Made by a program: the position numbers and the translations under genes
Shown here: positions 24,063 to 33,067 of the stretch, piece after piece
How positions within the stretch are numbered: position 1 is the first letter of the stretch
How the letters are laid out: every line of letters starts with the position of its first letter
NCBI GenBank assembly: GCA_964437725.1
Contig: CAYTIB010000086.1
Span: 1-64,000 of the forward strand
Source of the DNA: CAYTIB01 sp964437725
GTDB lineage: Bacteria; UBA8248; JACPRG01; G963555815
Length of the DNA: 64,000 bases
Reading direction: 5' to 3'
The notes under the pieces: model-generated
The model's database searches: none
What the model was told of the DNA's origin: nothing
Seen by the model: only the letters and a program-made list of their open reading frames with translations

Positions 24063-24274
24063 TTTATTACGCTCTCATCGTATTTGAACTAAAGCTTCTC
24101 CACCTGCGTAGGCTCGCTAATTTACCTGTTTATTCACACCTCGGCAAGGTTCAATTTGGCCAAGACGGAAGTTTTTCTGAATGAAAAGAGTGTTTGCAGG
24201 TGGGGCGAACAATTTATGTCTTAGGGAAAACAAACGCAAAAACGGCCAACGGTGAAAAATGGAATTTAAGAGCA

Positions 24275-24610
24275 CTATTTGATGAATTCTTCGGTTTGAT
24301 CGAACTGCGTAGCGGACTGTTCATCGCGCTCGATAGCCATCTCTTTTGCATCTTCCCGAGCGCGCAACTGCATCTGCTTTACTTGCTCGTAAGACTCCTT
24401 GATTAGCTCGAGACGTTCCAGGTGGACATCGCAGTATCCGTCTGTAACCGGCGGATTTTGGCAGTGATTTACCGAGCAGGCATTTTCTTCATTTCCCGCG
24501 GGATTCTCGGTATTTTCTGCCTTTACGAGCCCGTGTCCTTCTCTGCTTTTCGAGGAGACTTGATTCCCAGCGCTTTGTTTACGAGTTTTTCTGCCTTCTC
24601 GAGACTGCAC
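24275..24610 (-). CDS. Small zinc-knuckle-like protein overlapping carD
   Basis: A 111-aa basic-then-acidic protein. A cysteine/histidine cluster, CSVNHCQNPPVTDGYCDVH, has the spacing of a small treble-clef or zinc-ribbon motif. It is followed by a likely helix/coiled coil (ESYEQVKQMQLRAREDAKEM). The start is GTG at 24610 with AGAGG 8 bp upstream, which places the first 29 codons inside the carD coding sequence in another frame (88-nt overlap). No later in-frame start precedes the cysteines, so the overlap looks real. Function unknown; expression should be coupled to CarD. Confidence 0.55.
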   Translation of the reverse strand: MQSREGRKTRKQSAGNQVSSKSREGHGLVKAENTENPAGNEENACSVNHCQNPPVTDGYCDVHLERLELIKESYEQVKQMQLRAREDAKEMAIERDEQSATQFDQTEEFIK

Positions 24611-25089
24611 TTTTTTGCCTCTGAAATTTCTCGTGTTAGCTGATCCAGTGTATATTTGTAGAGCTGCTTTAGTTCTTTACTACTGAACGTGCGGCCCTTG
24701 GAAAACTCATGGAGGTTCCGGACGACTTCTGCTAGACCTGTAACATCCCCTTCACGAAGCATTCTTTTTTGCTCTTCGTAACGGTTTTTCCATGTGCGCC
24801 AGTTGAGCTCAACTTTTTCTTCGCTTGCTTTCTTTCTCAATATGCCCAGTATTTTCGGAACGTCTACCTCTCGCATCGGGGCTCGAAGCCCGAACTGCCG
24901 CGCTGCATCATGGGGTACGAATATGCTGGCGTCGGGTTGGCCATCTAGTTGAATCTCGTAGAAGCGACTGGTCCCGGTGGGGAGCTCCTTGTCCACCAAA
25001 TCGACGATTTTCCCCTCGCCATGAAGTGGGTAAATAATCCGCATTCCCTTACGAAGTGGACGCTTCGGAGTTTTTGTTTTGGTTGCCAT
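24523..25089 (-). CDS. carD: CarD family transcriptional regulator
   Basis: RNA-polymerase-binding regulator that stabilises open promoter complexes. The 188-aa product has the N-terminal RNAP-interaction domain (RKGMRIIYPLHGEGKIVDL, then FYEIQLDGQPDASIFVPHD) and the helical C-terminal DNA-contacting part (NWRTWKNRYEEQKRMLREGD, EVVRNLHEFSKGR). The ATG follows AGGGTGA. The gene is divergent from glcD across 448 bp and shares its 3' end with the zinc-knuckle gene. Confidence 0.92.
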   Translation of the reverse strand: MATKTKTPKRPLRKGMRIIYPLHGEGKIVDLVDKELPTGTSRFYEIQLDGQPDASIFVPHDAARQFGLRAPMREVDVPKILGILRKKASEEKVELNWRTWKNRYEEQKRMLREGDVTGLAEVVRNLHEFSKGRTFSSKELKQLYKYTLDQLTREISEAKKCSLEKAEKLVNKALGIKSPRKAEKDTGS

Positions 25090-25537
25090 TGAAGATCACC
25101 CTGGTAAAATTATGAAAACTCTATGAAAACCACCAGAGACACAACCTATCCGCCTGATAGTTGGCCTCCCTCAGCACGGAAAATTTCTGTAATATCTTGT
25201 TTTCCAATATAATACACGGAAGGGACGAAGTCAAGGTTAATGGATTAAACCGAAGGGAAACACCCAGTAGTTTTGTTTTTTAATCGTTTTAATTATATAT
25301 TTATTTCCCCTAAAAGGGTCTTTCTCCTGTTTCACAAAAGAATAGCGAAAATGGAGTGGTAATTCGAAAAATCAGAAAAATCTCCTCAAAAGCTGAGTAG
25401 TTATCGAATAGAACTCCATATGTGAATATAGAGCTATAATTTACTTCGTTCCAATTGGAATTTCTGAATATAATGGGGGTTGCTTTCATGTCTTTCGGTT
25501 TCTTTGGTTTTGATTTGGTGTTTGAGGGACAGGAACA
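25090..25537. other. Non-coding AT-rich divergent region between carD and glcD
   Basis: A 448-bp region that must hold the promoters of carD (minus) and glcD (plus). The middle is very AT-rich (TAATCGTTTTAATTATATATTTATTT near 25280-25305), followed by the short hairpin CCCTAAAAGGG at 25309-25319. I could not pick a convincing promoter or a coding frame in it. Confidence 0.4.
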
Positions 25538-26980
25538 TTGGATACCGGTCGGTTTATTTCTGAGCTAGAAGAGGTTGTAGGTAAAGAATTCGTTTTCTCG
25601 GAACCGGAAGAACTTTTAACCTACGAATGCGATGCTCTGAGCATCTTTACCAACCTTCCATTGGCGGTGGTGCTTCCGGAAACAACGGCGGAGGTTCAGG
25701 GCATCTTACAAGTGGCGGCCCGTCACAAGGCCTCCATTGTTCCCCGAGGGGCTGGTACGGGATTGAGCGGTGGGGCACTTCCTCATGAAAAGGGGGTGTT
25801 AATCGGATTTGGCCGTATGGACCGGATACTGGAAATTGACCTGCCGAATCAAAGGGCAACTGTCCAGCCAGGCGTTGTCAACCTCCACCTTTCGAAGGCG
25901 GTTCAGGCGGATGGCTATTACTACGCGCCAGATCCTTCTAGCCAAGCCGCTTGCACTATCGGAGGGAATGCTGCGGAGAATTCCGGTGGTCCCCATTGCC
26001 TGAAGTATGGAGTGACTACAAATCATATACTAGGAATTGAGATGGTTCTTCCCGATGGCGAGATCGTGGAGTTGGGTGGTGAGGTGGAGGATTTTCCAGG
26101 TCTTGATCTTCGAGGATTTGCAATTGGATCAGAAGGCATGTTAGGTGCCATCACCAAGATTACCGTTCGCTTGCTTCCTTTACCGGAAGGGGTGAAAACT
26201 ATGGTTGCAGTTTTCAACTCTATGGAGCTCGCTTGCGATGCGGTTTCTGACATCATCGCCGATGGTCTCGTGCCAGCCGCGTTGGAAATGATGGATCGCC
26301 ATACCATCCAAGTTGTGGAGAAAACGGTTGGAAGCGGGTTTCCGGAAACAGCGGGCGCGGTTTTGCTAATAGAGTTGGATGGACCCGTGCCCGGAATGGA
26401 AGAATGGATAAGGCTGATTGAAACTCACTGTCGCAAGAATGATGCTACCCAGTTTAGGGTTGCCGAATCTGAGGATGAGCGAGCGAGGCTTTGGGCTGGC
26501 AGGAAGAAGGCATTCGGGGCCTTTGGCCAAATCAGTCCAAATTTTTATTGTCTTGACGGGACAGTTCCAAGAAGCCGGATTGCCGAGGCCATTAGACGAA
26601 TTGAGGAAATAGGTCGTAGATACGAGCTTCAAATTGCCAATGTATTTCACGCAGGGGATGGCAACCTCCATCCACTTATTTTATTTGACGATTGCAAGCC
26701 AGGAGAAACAGATCGGGTCATTGAAGCCGGCTCGGAGATCTTGCATATGTGTGTTGAACTTGGCGGATCACTCAGCGGCGAGCATGGGATCGGTGTTGAA
26801 AAAATGATGGACACCCCGGTTCAATTCAGTGAAAAAGCGCTTGAAACGATGGAGCGTGTCAGAACAGTCTTTGACCCTGAAGGGCGCTGTAATCCAGCCA
26901 AGGTGTTCCCTACACCTGGCAGATGTGGTGAAGTTCGTGGCACAGCCCAACGTCGCTTGCCAGCAGGGGTTTGGATTTGA
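25538..26980 (+). CDS. glcD: Glycolate oxidase FAD-binding subunit GlcD
   Basis: Flavin subunit that oxidises glycolate to glyoxylate (a D-lactate dehydrogenase-like role is possible). The 480-aa product has the FAD-binding PCMH loop PRGAGTGLSGGAL (about 69-81), SQAACTIGGNAAENSGGPHC, and C-terminal flavin/substrate motifs HAGDGNLHP (about 371) and SGEHGIGVEK. The start is TTG at 25538 with GAGGGACAGGAA upstream. glcE and glcF follow, making the three-subunit complex. Confidence 0.93.
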   Translation: MDTGRFISELEEVVGKEFVFSEPEELLTYECDALSIFTNLPLAVVLPETTAEVQGILQVAARHKASIVPRGAGTGLSGGALPHEKGVLIGFGRMDRILEIDLPNQRATVQPGVVNLHLSKAVQADGYYYAPDPSSQAACTIGGNAAENSGGPHCLKYGVTTNHILGIEMVLPDGEIVELGGEVEDFPGLDLRGFAIGSEGMLGAITKITVRLLPLPEGVKTMVAVFNSMELACDAVSDIIADGLVPAALEMMDRHTIQVVEKTVGSGFPETAGAVLLIELDGPVPGMEEWIRLIETHCRKNDATQFRVAESEDERARLWAGRKKAFGAFGQISPNFYCLDGTVPRSRIAEAIRRIEEIGRRYELQIANVFHAGDGNLHPLILFDDCKPGETDRVIEAGSEILHMCVELGGSLSGEHGIGVEKMMDTPVQFSEKALETMERVRTVFDPEGRCNPAKVFPTPGRCGEVRGTAQRRLPAGVWI

Positions 26981-27016
26981 AGATGTCTTTACTTTTTTTT
27001 GCTGAAAGAATTACTT

Positions 27017-28387
27017 ATGGATAATCTCATTGAGTCAACGCAGAGGGTAAAAGATCTCCTTGGGCCCGAGCGGTTTCGTGACGGAAAAGGTGATCCACTT
27101 TATTCCTTTGACCAGGTCCCGCCGGGCCAGATTCTTTACCCGGAAACCTTGCAAGAACTGTCGACTATAACTAGGGAGGCGAATGCTGCGAACCTTGGTT
27201 TGATCCCCTGGGGGGGAGGAACAAAACAGCACCATGGTTATCCCCCCAAAAACTTTGATTGGGTGGTCGATCTAGGCCGTTTTGAGGGTGTTTCAGAACA
27301 CCAAGAAGCAGATTTTGTCGTCTCTTTCCATGCAGGCACGACGCTTAAGGTAGCCAATGAGTTTTTACGGGAAAAGGATCAATTTTTGCCGCTCGATCCA
27401 CTGGAAGGTGAGACCGCAACCCTCGGTGGCATCTGCGCGACAAACTCCAGCGGACCGCTTCGCTTAGGTTATGGAACCCCGCGGGATCTGGTTTTGGGGA
27501 TGGAAGTAGTCATGCCAGACGGGATGCCTGTTCGGTTTGGGGCGAAAGTCGTGAAAAGTGTTGCGGGGTTCGATTTAAACAAACTTTACATTGGATCCCA
27601 GGGCACTTTGGGGTTTATCTCCGAGGTCACATTGAAAACTTACTCCCTTCGTGTTGAAGAGGGGGTGCTTTTGGCAGGTTTTGAAGAAGCAGGAGCCGCG
27701 CAGTCAGCGGCGACCCGCATTCTTTCCGATCGGACACTCCCTGTGGCACTAGAATGGTTAGCAGGAAAAGAAATGGTTAACCCCCAGATCCCAGACAATC
27801 TCACAAATTCTAAGAACATTCTCCAGGTTAGCTATCGGGACAATAAACAGGGTGTCTTGGGTCAGCTCGATAAGGCCGAAGCAATTTGTTGCAAGTGCGC
27901 AGCCCAGGAAGTTTTGAAGCTTGGACTTGAGGGGTCTCAGGAATTTAGAGAATTGTTAAGCCAAAGGGGACCCTTTCATGCTTCGGCCGAGTGGCGTGGG
28001 TTTGTCTGTCGGATGGGTGTAGCACTCACCCGAGTGGGAGAAACGTTTGAACGTGCCAGGAACATAGGTCGAAAGGAAGGATTTGAAGTTTGGGGTCAGG
28101 CGCACGCTGGGAGCGGAATTCTTCGGCTTGGATTTGGATTGCCGGGAAGCGATTTCGCTCACTCCTCCGATAAGGTTGTAAGTGTTGTCAGAAACTTACA
28201 GGAAGCTGCCAAGCTTGTCGGGGGGTATGCCGTAATTGAAACCCGTTCGCAAGAGCTACGAGAAAAACTAGACTTGTTCGATGAGAAGACGCTAGGAAGT
28301 AAGGTTTTCCAATTAATGCAGAAGGCGAAGTTTGCTTTAGATCCTAAGGGCATAATGAATCCTGGACGATTTTTTGGAAGAATCTAA
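27017..28387 (+). CDS. glcE: Glycolate oxidase subunit GlcE
   Basis: Second FAD-binding subunit of glycolate oxidase, 456 aa from the ATG at 27017; a TTG at 26999 would add six residues but has no ribosome site. It contains IPWGGGTKQHHGYPP, ATLGGICATNSSGPLRLGYG and GAKVVKSVAGFDLNKL, the usual GlcE pattern with a short PCMH-type FAD domain. It lies 36 bp after glcD and just before glcF. Confidence 0.9.
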   Translation: MDNLIESTQRVKDLLGPERFRDGKGDPLYSFDQVPPGQILYPETLQELSTITREANAANLGLIPWGGGTKQHHGYPPKNFDWVVDLGRFEGVSEHQEADFVVSFHAGTTLKVANEFLREKDQFLPLDPLEGETATLGGICATNSSGPLRLGYGTPRDLVLGMEVVMPDGMPVRFGAKVVKSVAGFDLNKLYIGSQGTLGFISEVTLKTYSLRVEEGVLLAGFEEAGAAQSAATRILSDRTLPVALEWLAGKEMVNPQIPDNLTNSKNILQVSYRDNKQGVLGQLDKAEAICCKCAAQEVLKLGLEGSQEFRELLSQRGPFHASAEWRGFVCRMGVALTRVGETFERARNIGRKEGFEVWGQAHAGSGILRLGFGLPGSDFAHSSDKVVSVVRNLQEAAKLVGGYAVIETRSQELREKLDLFDEKTLGSKVFQLMQKAKFALDPKGIMNPGRFFGRI

Positions 28388-28433
28388 AGTTTCCAGATTC
28401 ACACTACATTTAAGTTGCGGAAAACAAAAAAGA

Positions 28434-29789
28434 ATGACAAGCAAGGCGGCCCAAGAAATCTCGCGATTGACTGAGACGCGAAAGAAAGAATCCACCGGGG
28501 AATCCCCTGAGATGGACCAGTTGCTGGACTGCATTCATTGCGGACTTTGCCTAAGCTTTTGTCCGACATATTCGGAGCTTGGCAATGAGATGGATTCACC
28601 CCGGGGGCGAATTTATCTAATGCGTGCGGTTGAAGAAGGTCGTATCTCCTACACCTCGACAGTTCGAAAACATATAGATAGCTGCCTAGGGTGTTTAGCA
28701 TGCGAGACGGCATGCCCATCTGGTGTTCAGTATCACAGCCTTATCGAAGCAGCCCGCACGAAAGTAGAGGCTACTCGGAGAATGGAAGGGGAGAAAAATC
28801 ACATTCGCAACTTTGCCCTGCGTTGGATTCTTCCCCATCCTAGCCGGCTCGCTGCTGTCGGTCTTCTTCTCCGGTTGTACCAAGGAAGCGGGATGCGGTG
28901 GTTCTTTCGGAAGAGTGGTTTATTAAATCTTTTGGGTCGGGTCGGAGAGGCAGAAGTTTTTTCTCCAACTGCGACCCCAAGGTCCGTAATTCGACAGGTA
29001 GAACGAGGATCTCGGGAGGGAGAAGCCGGACGATCCACTGTTGCGTTGCTAACAGGGTGTGTGATGCGAATTGCTTTTGGCCACATCAATTTGGCGACCA
29101 TCCGGGTCCTTGCGAAAAATGGATACCCGGTTCTTGTCCCGAAAGGACAAGTTTGTTGCGGTGCTCTCCATGGCCATTCCGGTGACCGGCAAACTGCTCG
29201 AGAACTAGCCCGGAAAAACATTGATGTCTTCATGAATTCGGGAGCCGACTACGTTATTACAAATTCGGCCGGCTGTGGCTCAATGATGAAAGAGTATGGC
29301 GAGCTTTTGGTAAACGACCAAGAGTACCAGGAGAAAGCTCATCACCTATCCTCAAAGGTACGGGATATAACAGAATTTCTGACGGAGAACGGGTTTCGTT
29401 CCCCGTCTGCACCCTTGAGAGAAGAAGGGGAGCTTCCGGTTACCTATCACGAGGCCTGCCACCTCGCTCACGGTCAGAAGATACGCAATCCCCCAAGAGA
29501 GATTCTCCGATCGATTCCCGGTGTAAGGATTTGCGAGTTGGCTGAGTCCGAATGGTGCTGTGGCAGTGCAGGCATCTACAATTTGACTCAACCCGAGATG
29601 GCCAAACGTCTTCTAAGGCGCAAGATCGAGCACATTGTAGAAACTGGTGCCTCCATAGTTGCTACAGGAAACCCGGGCTGCATCATTCAGATTGAAAGTG
29701 GTCTCCGCGAAGGGGGGGTCGAGGTTGTACACCCAATTGAATTGTTGGCCCGAGCCTATGGGCAAGAAGTTGGAAATCAAAGTGCATGA
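28434..29789 (+). CDS. glcF: Glycolate oxidase iron-sulfur subunit GlcF
   Basis: Electron-transfer subunit with two 4Fe-4S ferredoxin motifs, CIHCGLCLSFCPT and CLGCLACETACPS, and two cysteine-rich CCG domains (VCCGALHGHSGD and EWCCGSAGIYN). The frame opens at 28374 (TTG), inside the glcE end, but the ATG at 28434 gives the usual short lead before the first cluster. About 451 aa. It completes the glcDEF operon; electrons probably pass to the quinone pool. Confidence 0.92.
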   Translation: MTSKAAQEISRLTETRKKESTGESPEMDQLLDCIHCGLCLSFCPTYSELGNEMDSPRGRIYLMRAVEEGRISYTSTVRKHIDSCLGCLACETACPSGVQYHSLIEAARTKVEATRRMEGEKNHIRNFALRWILPHPSRLAAVGLLLRLYQGSGMRWFFRKSGLLNLLGRVGEAEVFSPTATPRSVIRQVERGSREGEAGRSTVALLTGCVMRIAFGHINLATIRVLAKNGYPVLVPKGQVCCGALHGHSGDRQTARELARKNIDVFMNSGADYVITNSAGCGSMMKEYGELLVNDQEYQEKAHHLSSKVRDITEFLTENGFRSPSAPLREEGELPVTYHEACHLAHGQKIRNPPREILRSIPGVRICELAESEWCCGSAGIYNLTQPEMAKRLLRRKIEHIVETGASIVATGNPGCIIQIESGLREGGVEVVHPIELLARAYGQEVGNQSA

Positions 29790-29860
29790 TCAAAAATTTT
29801 GTGTTCTGTCTGGGGCATGGTGTTGTACTCTTTTCCGGGTTGCCCTCCAAGGGAATTGAG

Positions 29861-30367
29861 ATGAGAGCACCTCTAAAATTCTTCTACAACGTTTCTTTGG
29901 CAGTATGGTTCGGCACTACGATTTTCTTTTTAATAATTACTTCAACTCTTTTTAAGCAGATGCCCGATGTAGCAGGCCGAGTTGCAGCCCACTCTTTACC
30001 GTTATATTTCAAAACGGGGGGTGTTTGCGGGTTGATTGCACTATTATCAGTTACCCTTTTGGTTTTCTTTGTATGGAAGGATCTCCCCCCCGCCAAAAAA
30101 GTTACGCCAGTCGTCCTTGTTTTAGTATTAACTGGGCTGAACTTCTATGGGGGTTGGGTCGTTTTGCCAAAGGCCCGGGAAGTTCGTATTGAGGTCCATG
30201 AACGTCAGGCTATAGCCGGAACCCACACTTTGAAACAAAAAGCCCAATTACAAAAAGCTCGCGAGCGGTTTCAGAGGTTACACAAACTCTCTATTCGACT
30301 CTTCGGAGCTGTTTTTTTTCTAATCGGGGCAACTATCATCTTTTCTTCGTTTGTTCTTAAGACCTGA
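29861..30367 (+). CDS. DUF4149/TMEM205-like membrane protein
   Basis: A 168-aa protein with four hydrophobic segments and the family layout: VWFGTTIFFLIITSTLFKQM, then the HSLPLYFKTGG helix start, two central helices and a C-terminal membrane helix after KLSIRLFGAVFF. The ATG at 29861 follows AAGGGA by 7 bp and is preferred over 29786, whose frame overlaps the glcF end. Function of the family is unknown. Its place directly after glcF suggests co-expression. Confidence 0.75.
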   Translation: MRAPLKFFYNVSLAVWFGTTIFFLIITSTLFKQMPDVAGRVAAHSLPLYFKTGGVCGLIALLSVTLLVFFVWKDLPPAKKVTPVVLVLVLTGLNFYGGWVVLPKAREVRIEVHERQAIAGTHTLKQKAQLQKARERFQRLHKLSIRLFGAVFFLIGATIIFSSFVLKT

Positions 30368-30434
30368 CCGCGGTTTGGTTCTAAAGCGTTCCATTCGATT
30401 TGGCTGACTGGGTTTCAGATCCTGGAGAGATCAG

Positions 30435-31217
30435 ATGCGCTTGAAAAACCAGGCGGTACTTGTAACGGGATCGGCTAGCGGGATTGGAAAGGCGATTGCG
30501 TTGAAGTGTGCTCGAGAAGGTGCGAGCGTTGCTGTTGCAGATTTGGATGTGGAAGGGGTCGAACAAACGTCCGAAGCAATTCGGTCGTTCAATGGTGTCT
30601 CACTGTCTGTGGCAATGGACGTGACGGATGAGAAATCGGTCGAAGATGGGGTGGATTTTGTCCATCGGACTTATGGGCGGATTGACGTGTTGGTTAGTAA
30701 TGCCGGCGTTCAGCAAATTGGTGCGGTTGTCGATCTTTCCTTCTATGACTGGAAACGCGTCTTGGCAGTTCATCTCGACGGATCATTTTTAACCACCCGT
30801 GCAACCATGCGCCACATGGTTGCGGACGGTCAGGGTGGAACCATTCTCTACATGGGATCTGTCCATTCTAAGGCGGCTTCCCCACTCAAAGCCCCCTACG
30901 TAACGGCCAAACATGGTTTACTAGGCCTTTGCCGCACCGTGGCTCGGGAGGGGTCCGCGCACGGGATCCGCTCTAATGTTATTTGCCCAGGGTTTGTACG
31001 TACGCCTTTGGTAGAAAAGCAAATTCCCGAGCAGGCAGCTGAACTCGGGATCAGCGAGGAAAGAGTTATCCAGGATATTATGCTTAGGCACACAGTGGAT
31101 GGGGAGTTCACAACAACGGCCGACGTTGCGGAAACGGCGCTTTTTCTCGCTACTTTTCCATCAAGTGCCATGACGGGCCAGGCAATCATTGTCAGTCACG
31201 GTTGGCACATGGAATAA
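30435..31217 (+). CDS. Short-chain dehydrogenase, 3-hydroxybutyrate dehydrogenase-like
   Basis: A 260-aa NAD(P)-dependent SDR. The cofactor motif TGSASGIG is at 11-18, NAG in VSNAGVQQIG, and the catalytic Tyr155-x3-Lys159 in PYVTAKHG. The whole-length pattern (RSNVICPGFVRTPLVEKQIP, and the insert SEERVIQDIMLRHTVDGEFT) is that of bacterial D-3-hydroxybutyrate dehydrogenase, which interconverts acetoacetate and 3-hydroxybutyrate. Other SDR substrates are possible. GGAGAGAT precedes the ATG. Confidence 0.85.
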   Translation: MRLKNQAVLVTGSASGIGKAIALKCAREGASVAVADLDVEGVEQTSEAIRSFNGVSLSVAMDVTDEKSVEDGVDFVHRTYGRIDVLVSNAGVQQIGAVVDLSFYDWKRVLAVHLDGSFLTTRATMRHMVADGQGGTILYMGSVHSKAASPLKAPYVTAKHGLLGLCRTVAREGSAHGIRSNVICPGFVRTPLVEKQIPEQAAELGISEERVIQDIMLRHTVDGEFTTTADVAETALFLATFPSSAMTGQAIIVSHGWHME

Positions 31218-31262
31218 TTGCTTTCCATCGGTCCAACTACAATTTCGAAACGAGAGCCCCAT

Positions 31263-31303
31263 ACAGGGTAGGATTGACACCTTGAGAAACCCTGTGGGAT
31301 CAT
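31263..31303 (+). promoter_or_regulatory. Possible promoter with flanking inverted repeat
   Basis: TTGACA (31274-31279), 18 bp, GATCAT (31298-31303) could drive the lipoprotein gene at 31409. A 7-bp inverted repeat, ACAGGGT (31263-31269) and ACCCTGT (31289-31295), brackets the -35 box and could be an operator. Based on pattern only. Confidence 0.3.
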
Positions 31304-31408
31304 TTTCAGGTTCAAGTTGGGTGGTTCATCGACTTTGACCAATCTTTCAAAAGCTTACTTTTTTCCTTGGAATTGAGGGGAACCTTGAGTAGTCATATCT
31401 TAAATCTG

Positions 31409-31777
31409 ATGAGAAAAATTAACGTCATCCCAGGACTTTTCGTGCTCCTTGTCATGCTAGTCGGATGTGGATCCATTCCAGATGACTACCGCCGAGATTT
31501 TCTTCCCGATCCAAATGCTGGCTATCGTGTGCTTGATGAGTATGCAACTGGGTTCGACCTTGAAGTGTATTATTTCAAGCGAGGAGTCCTCTTGAAGCGG
31601 GAGAAACTGATTGAGGAAGCTAAAGCGACTTACGTCCAAATTGCGACCTGGCTTTCTTCCCGTATTGGGAGAGCACCTAAAAACATATCCAAAAAAAGCC
31701 TCGATGTGAAGTTCCATCGGAGCTTGGTAGATGGTCGGCATGAAGTACATGTTACCGGTAAGGTGGTGTACCGGTAG
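31409..31777 (+). CDS. Small lipoprotein of unknown function
   Basis: A 122-aa protein. From the ATG at 31409 it has a basic start (MRKINVIPG), a hydrophobic core and lipobox MLVGCGS, so it should be exported and lipid-anchored. The mature part has an alternating pattern near its end (VKFHRSLVDGRHEVHVTGKV) but no family I know. The upstream frame start at 31367 would spoil the signal peptide. Confidence 0.6.
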   Translation: MRKINVIPGLFVLLVMLVGCGSIPDDYRRDFLPDPNAGYRVLDEYATGFDLEVYYFKRGVLLKREKLIEEAKATYVQIATWLSSRIGRAPKNISKKSLDVKFHRSLVDGRHEVHVTGKVVYR

Positions 31778-32002
31778 AAGAGGGTCGAAGCTGGAGGTTT
31801 TGGCGCGGCATATCCCTTTGCCGTTGTTCAGACAAAGGATCCTGTGAAGTAAAAATACAATGAAAGTGGAAGGCTTCCGAAAAGGAGGAGAGCAAGCAAA
31901 TGCCACCCGCGCATTTTACATGATCATGCGTTGCTTTAATTCGTTGGTTCGATAATAGATTCCCCAAAGTTAGATTGCGGACCACCAGGATGTGAAATTG
32001 AT

Positions 32003-32887
32003 ATGCAGTCTATTGCCATTCGATCGTTGAAATATTGCCGGCAGCTTACACGCCGAAGCGGCTCCAATTTTTTTTACTCTTTCCTGTTTTTGCCAAAAGC
32101 CAACCGTGAAGCCATCTACGCTGTTTATGCCTTCTCCCGCGCCGTGGATGATGTGGTTGACGAAGTGGAGGACGCGAGCGAGGCGACTGAACTGTTGGCT
32201 GGCTGGCGGCACGAAATTGAGGAGATGGCAGAGGGGCGGGCTACTCATCCGATAACGGTGCAGTTAGGCGAGGCTTCACGTGTTTTCAAGATTCCAAAAG
32301 AGCTTCCCCTTGCTCTAATTGATGGTTGCGAAATGGATCTTCGGCGGTGCCGCTATGATACCTTCGAAGGTTTGTATGACTATTGCTACCACGTAGCATC
32401 GGTTATTGGACTCATGTGTATTGAGGTGTTTGGTTATGAAACGGAGAGTGCCAAAAGTTATGCCGAAAAGCTAGGGGTTGCTTTTCAGCTAACTAACATC
32501 CTGCGGGATGTAAAAAGCGACGCAGGGAAGGGGCGGATCTACTTACCTCGCGAAGACCTGGATCAATTTGGTTATACCGAAAAGGATGTTCTGGGATCCG
32601 TATATAACGAGAAGTTTATCTCCTTGATGGAGTTCCAATGCCGACGGGCTGAAAGGTTTTATAATGAAGCCCGAGATTTCCTAGCCCCGGAAGACCAACC
32701 CTACATGTTGGCGGCAGAAATTATGGGTGGTACCTACCGGAAAATTCTCCGAGAGATTGAAAAGGTTCGCTACGATGTCTACAACCACCGTGTCTTTTTA
32801 CCCCGCTCTCGCAAGCTGTGGATCGCGTTAAGTATTTGGGCGTCTCGCTTAGCGACCCGCCAGGGTAAAAGTCAAGCCGGTATTTAG
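32003..32887 (+). CDS. Squalene/phytoene synthase-type prenyltransferase
   Basis: Head-to-head prenyl synthase, 294 aa. First Asp-rich motif DDVVDE at 49-54; second region NILRDVKSDAGKGRIYLP with Asp near 170 and 174; substrate-pocket motif AVYAFSRAVDD. The pattern fits HpnD-type presqualene diphosphate or squalene synthases of hopanoid makers; phytoene synthase is the main alternative. No other hopanoid or carotenoid gene is adjacent, so the product is undecided. Confidence 0.85.
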   Translation: MQSIAIRSLKYCRQLTRRSGSNFFYSFLFLPKANREAIYAVYAFSRAVDDVVDEVEDASEATELLAGWRHEIEEMAEGRATHPITVQLGEASRVFKIPKELPLALIDGCEMDLRRCRYDTFEGLYDYCYHVASVIGLMCIEVFGYETESAKSYAEKLGVAFQLTNILRDVKSDAGKGRIYLPREDLDQFGYTEKDVLGSVYNEKFISLMEFQCRRAERFYNEARDFLAPEDQPYMLAAEIMGGTYRKILREIEKVRYDVYNHRVFLPRSRKLWIALSIWASRLATRQGKSQAGI

Positions 32888-32905
32888 AGGATTTCATTAA
32901 ATATA

Positions 32906-32953
32906 TTACAATATATAGTGTTTTTTTATCCACGAAATATCAACATACTGTGG
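32906..32953 (+). promoter_or_regulatory. Tandem NrdR-like boxes before dcd
   Basis: Box 1 (32906-32921, TTACAATATATAGTGT) matches the published NrdR consensus acaCwAtATaTwGtgt at 14 of 16 positions. Box 2 (32938-32953, TATCAACATACTGTGG) matches at 10 of 16, including the core C, A, AT, a, w and Gtg positions. They start 32 bp apart, the helical spacing typical of paired NrdR sites. The target would be dcd. DnaA-like 9-mers overlap the second half. Confidence 0.5.
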
Positions 32954-33067
32954 AAAACCTATTATATTTCCTGAATCGTGGTGTAGGATGGTTGTTGAGA
33001 ACAAGTATGGAAACCGGATATCCCGATATATGCGGAATCAGCGAAAAGAGTAAAACGGAGAAAGATT

